DNA of 64,000 nucleotides. Origin: an uncultured Bacteroidales bacterium. Its GTDB lineage: Bacteria; Bacteroidota; Bacteroidia; Bacteroidales; UBA1715. Positions 63,401 to 64,000 of the stretch are shown in pieces. Numbering within the stretch: the first letter of the stretch is position 1; each line of letters opens with the position of its first letter. Under the pieces are notes generated by a model, which was given only the letters and a program-made list of their open reading frames with translations, made no database searches and was not told where the DNA came from. A program made the position numbers and the translations under genes. The stretch lies in assembly GCA_937892155.1 (NCBI GenBank), contig CALAUG010000060.1, positions 62,001 to 126,000 of the forward strand, in the 5' to 3' direction.

Positions 63401-64000
63401 CATCAAACATATCACCAGGTTTCAACTGTTTATTTGAATTTACCTCGTAAGTCCACAAGTTTTGAATCAATGTTTGAGCGTCATCCAAGTAAGAAGAATT
63501 CCCCCATTGTTTGTACGCCATCAACAATGCTTGTGCAGCATCAATATCAGCATCGGTAGCACCATTGGAATTTCCACTAACTGGATCAGCAACTTGATGT
63601 GTAAATCCTTTTACCTTCCAGTTCATTACTCCATGGTTGGTGCTCTTGTTCGTATTGTTTTTGTAGTAATTCCACAACTTATCGAATTTAGACTGCGTAT
63701 TGTTTGTTGCATTATCCATATACACCATGATAAGCATACCATACGCAATACCTTCCGACACCGAGTTGACACCAGATTCACCGGCTTGCACAAACTTAAT
63801 ACGAGCTTCAGTGCCACTTTCTTCGTAATACTTGCTCAACCATGTCGTGTACAAAGCTTGTATTTTAGTTTGCACATCGCTACCCGTATAGATACCACCA
63901 TACGGATACGCATAATTATTCGGGAACGGATAATTTGGCGCTGCCGTAGCAAAACCAACCACTCCCAAGAGCGTCACGCACAATAGCAACAAATGCTTGA
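54402..64000 (-). CDS. Giant GH8 glycoside hydrolase with Ig modules and T9SS tail, start cut
   Basis: At least 3196 residues. The frame is still open at the window end (K-H precede LLLLCVTLLGVVG), so only the first few codons are missing. A signal peptide is followed by a GH8 catalytic domain (about 25-410): acid Glu in NSVSEGIAYGM near 78, Asp in GATDADIDAAQAL near 145. This family hydrolyses beta-1,4 xylan, cellulose or chitosan. Beta domains (410-650), two carbohydrate-binding-like jellyrolls (about 650-830 and 930-1110) and a Big_2 Ig domain (near 1500-1590) follow. Then come about seven W-Y/C-type Ig modules (about 1700-2440), further Big_2 domains to about 3000 and a FIVAR-like helical stretch. 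The T9SS tail (VYPTFVND, VVSVTGKVVAS, YKVLVQTENGVVVKSFIKK) implies export and surface attachment. PorZ is encoded in the same window. Confidence 0.9.
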   Translation of the reverse strand, partial: KHLLLLCVTLLGVVGFATAAPNYPFPNNYAYPYGGIYTGSDVQTKIQALYTTWLSKYYEESGTEARIKFVQAGESGVNSVSEGIAYGMLIMVYMDNATNNTQSKFDKLWNYYKNNTNKSTNHGVMNWKVKGFTHQVADPVSGNSNGATDADIDAAQALLMAYKQWGNSSYLDDAQTLIQNLWTYEVNSNKQLKPGDMFDDYKNPCYFITNAMKLFDQVKGLQGWTNSWDWTTVANNCYTLMSKVANASTGLIPDWCYENGTLLTGIKDSKFESIFGYDAVRIPWRMAHAYAWYGDTQAKSIASKITTWAKGKYPSPNDIVDGYFLDGRPGDGTGAFSGSLSSWGTSKNACFKGGLSIGSMVDPSFASYMSDCWQYGSATDVYGAYYTHTTQLLFMLCLTGNMPNFWDMLPVYLSSKTDAAGSAVVIDMSKPISASSASSSIAKFTVTTYPTAADTAAKTNGTTISVSSASVSGKVVTLNLSSEIADPYIFVTYNGTTLKGEDGSVASPFTNKEVKNLITNMEPYPIARYSNQSGNEIYIQWSKDIKLSSANASDFTVKVDGVAVATPTLAYFEEDGVQEKSILALKWSEAIVTSENQEITITYAGGLNSTTGTKKAKAFSNAEVQNLYGSETCLTLYQYGSGVSDRWSCDQSNQPSEAAFTGSQNEKVLYIKTLEDQRLIYGPSISNMDEIMAWFANTASSKSRLVGRMYLKSIHKDAKGMVIYLHTGTIGYSDDNAAFPLPLEVGKWVEFDIPLETKNGWNYQAFSTSNEYAGLWLSSWMYPNSYDGYGETEGGTFEVYIDYLQLCPKKQDVIAESGKVSYDGSQVELTFSTAMKVPTDLSAITIKEGSTVHEVTSVEAKTGDATKLIFNLAEPITATYKAELVEKEDGQVVSDGNTKILAILASESSSVKSVDGRPCSSFNVELANTNTMRTTTGWYDDFADASDYVTANLSGAKDGTTDLVTLEEDASNSLLKHISKGVESWGALMTLSTTGAGYIMDLENNPTLSFKIKAESSANIKYRIDLVDFFGNKVEGAFNSVSLSSSYKTINYKLDFTGIDPRAVAEIDFRFISKEGDASNGYAPTMYNGTLSLDYLSVGKPLYLYDFSPAAVLDTKSGIDEDSQFTVKSSVDGYIFVVRETVSPQYSTMAAAVKSGEGVSAECKAGVNATIDMTGLGYGYFTAYAYDPITGSVSSPYGCQVKDVTPPVFTDYYSEPTIPADGTLYFTVDEDATVMLFEEGSNMENIDAAVLSYPVQGGDPYVVDMGAVSGALKSGVNYYLRAVDGSGNFSTIVPKDGIMLAKVALTFTVDATEYTVGETIKVEATRATTAFLVPSDKSVNYKRLTGSSASNYYSLMKESNAYGTIQFVTDDLTIDTVTTYYVYVIDDDMEELVGPSALITITPGTYTLNSIELDVEALNVNAGCPAKNVIVTFDEEKFSPQTLTFSGCDFATVEYDASENTGGQGTIYISATKDGTGTLTITSVADPTIKTTLALTATLVPAEIELSGNDVMSPEEKQTLTATILPTGATTDLTWKSSNASVATVSGAGIVTAVALGTTTITATAKTKGCDSYAVGTFDIEVKEAGLSGVKVYSKDLGETEDDAVTSYVIEIPNEDLDLYGDEGDWADFKVVAVPSLIAIESVEVESDNEDVVSATVEYNKNNKYYYVTIELGGEEGLGTVKVYVNGDKSVYATIVVKNGDIPCTAAAPTASDITATTCESVTLTATATGTAVWYDVATGGTPIASTNLGSLAAGNYTYYVANNDGTCESARTTVKVTVKAVEAPSATEAPAITATTDDEVTLTANLTSGTAVWYSAATGGTALASTKLGTLEVGEYTYYVARKDAKGCESTTRTAVKVTVSQGACKTPAPTATEVPNVEVCEGDAATLAATFSTTATAVWYSVATEGTALFSGNSYATGKTAAGEYTYYVAKDNGCESVSRTAVTLTINPKPTATISEDIVSTVCESVESVALAATPATGTWSGTGVSGTKFIPKTAGAGKATLTYTIGDPGCQNQYTKDITVVANPTIDLSSVPATACAGEEVALTPTTGTWIGTGVDGTTFSSTTAGSYELTYSETNASGCTADDNVTITVIKAAAPTVENAIVEINADVTPMAATASGTINWYESETGASIATGTSYSPSISTASKATYTYYVSNTQDGCESEKVAVTLTVTDCLTPAPSIADVADFCEGETATLTATGTGITWYNVSEGGTALGTGATLEVTEAGTYYASQNLGSCESARGSVKVSTIAKPAVPTATGASSCSGAELVAMTTVESADWYADKSAAALATASKSYTPTSITETTTYYVNQVVNGCASDFAEVVYTVKVTPAAPTANSENACLGTEADYKLSATGTGLQWYDATNSLVGSSSELSVSGVTTAKDYTFTVTQTVDGCTSEAATATLTVNALPTPSITVGDVYCDASDTEVELTATPAGGDFAINGTAASSFVPKTLGDGTYTVTYSYTDANGCTGTAEESFLVKDCSDPAVTSIKLNKTSLSMREGDTYSSFNVTILPEEGTDNKAIAWKSSNESVATVNAKTGEITAVKAGVATITCYSTYTEGMEATCEVEVMDQIFPLESATFAEASYELESKGTLDLSSQIEFNPSNAIVTDIAWNVISGGSYAEIASTGILTAGSVTSDRTVKVQATITYLKADGTSATMKSAAAEITILKEPVYVSSIAIASSLTLEAESSKTLTATVLPANADDKTYTWSIKSGDGGSIDPTTGELTITGSAGDSFVVVATANDIMGVESNECVVKVVAKTIPVASISTDIVGAVEVTAGEAGKTLTISFNPSNTTQTDYRVIASSTIFSYVDNGNGMITITGNQGGTATLTIRSESNPTVMTTVEVKVTELVKNIMISGNTTLNVGSTAQMTANVGESTATNKAVVWSSSDETVAKVSATGLVTALAPGMVQIIAEAADGSGVQGFTYVTINTVPVVSLTISDVTLQIGESATIKATISPANATFKDLTYTVADNSVASVDNFGNVTAYAVGSTTVTVTAPFDNVSKVINLTVTPVKADKEYLIKLIDDKIWGAYSVYDKVLAGTIQVGWAKGQVSPLVYNEFQAAWLDAQDVRYEEFATQEAVDAAAKRLYEAIVAMGADPDPDPSAAVEDVEINATVYPTFVNDVVTVEADGLVSVMVVSVTGKVVASEIASGDVIEIVASEFAQGAYKVLVQTENGVVVKSFIKK

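Overview
The window comes from a member of the Bacteroidota, most likely Bacteroidales. Five things point there: a PorZ-like type IX secretion (T9SS) component, T9SS C-terminal sorting tails, lipoproteins with the C-N-K-D-D-D export signal, TAnnTTTG promoter -7 boxes with almost no Shine-Dalgarno sequences, and an AT-rich, tightly packed genome. No rRNA, tRNA, CRISPR array or complete insertion sequence was seen.

Layout. (1) 1-8769: surface-glycopolymer genes in two convergent groups (two LTA-synthase-like transferases, a polytopic membrane protein, a GT2 transferase, a GH16-like lipoprotein, a GDPD-like lipoprotein). The minus-strand group continues a tightly spaced run from 15216 down to 3431: Tat-exported aldo/keto reductase, tatA, tatC, HD protein, hypothetical, porZ, GT2, transferase, GH16. 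(2) 15369-17819: thrA, with palindromic operator candidates over its promoter. (3) 17963-23791: an envelope and isoprenoid run (secreted protein, polyprenyl synthase, LolD-like ATPase, M23 peptidase, dxr, rseP), then queD. (4) 24614-27961: an accessory cassette consisting of a structured RNA or leader, an EcoRI-type adenine methyltransferase, a four-helix-bundle/zinc-ribbon protein and a DUF262-HNH nuclease. This is the best candidate for an undescribed defence system. (5) 28053-38645: ilvE, a propeller/adenylate cyclase/HD fusion, a universal stress protein, a subtilase, mntP, ruvC, thrC, pgeF. (6) 38737-40638: gmhA, a SiaC-like phosphoprotein and a divergent class III cyclase. (7) 40722-46218: lipoproteins, a cupin, an SGNH hydrolase, three GNATs, DUF454. 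(8) 46511-54183: a large secreted repeat protein, trpS, a sigma-54 type response regulator without a DNA-binding domain, heptose kinase, prohibitin. (9) 54402-64000: a giant GH8 enzyme with Ig modules and a T9SS tail, cut at its start by the window end.

Connections: PorZ serves T9SS, whose cargo includes the giant GH8 protein. gmhA and rfaE1 supply heptose for LPS. TatAC can export the adjacent RR-signal reductase. Two nucleotide cyclases and two related HD proteins suggest cyclic-nucleotide signalling. Starts, operons and promoters were read by eye. Family calls rest on recognised motifs, not on database searches.
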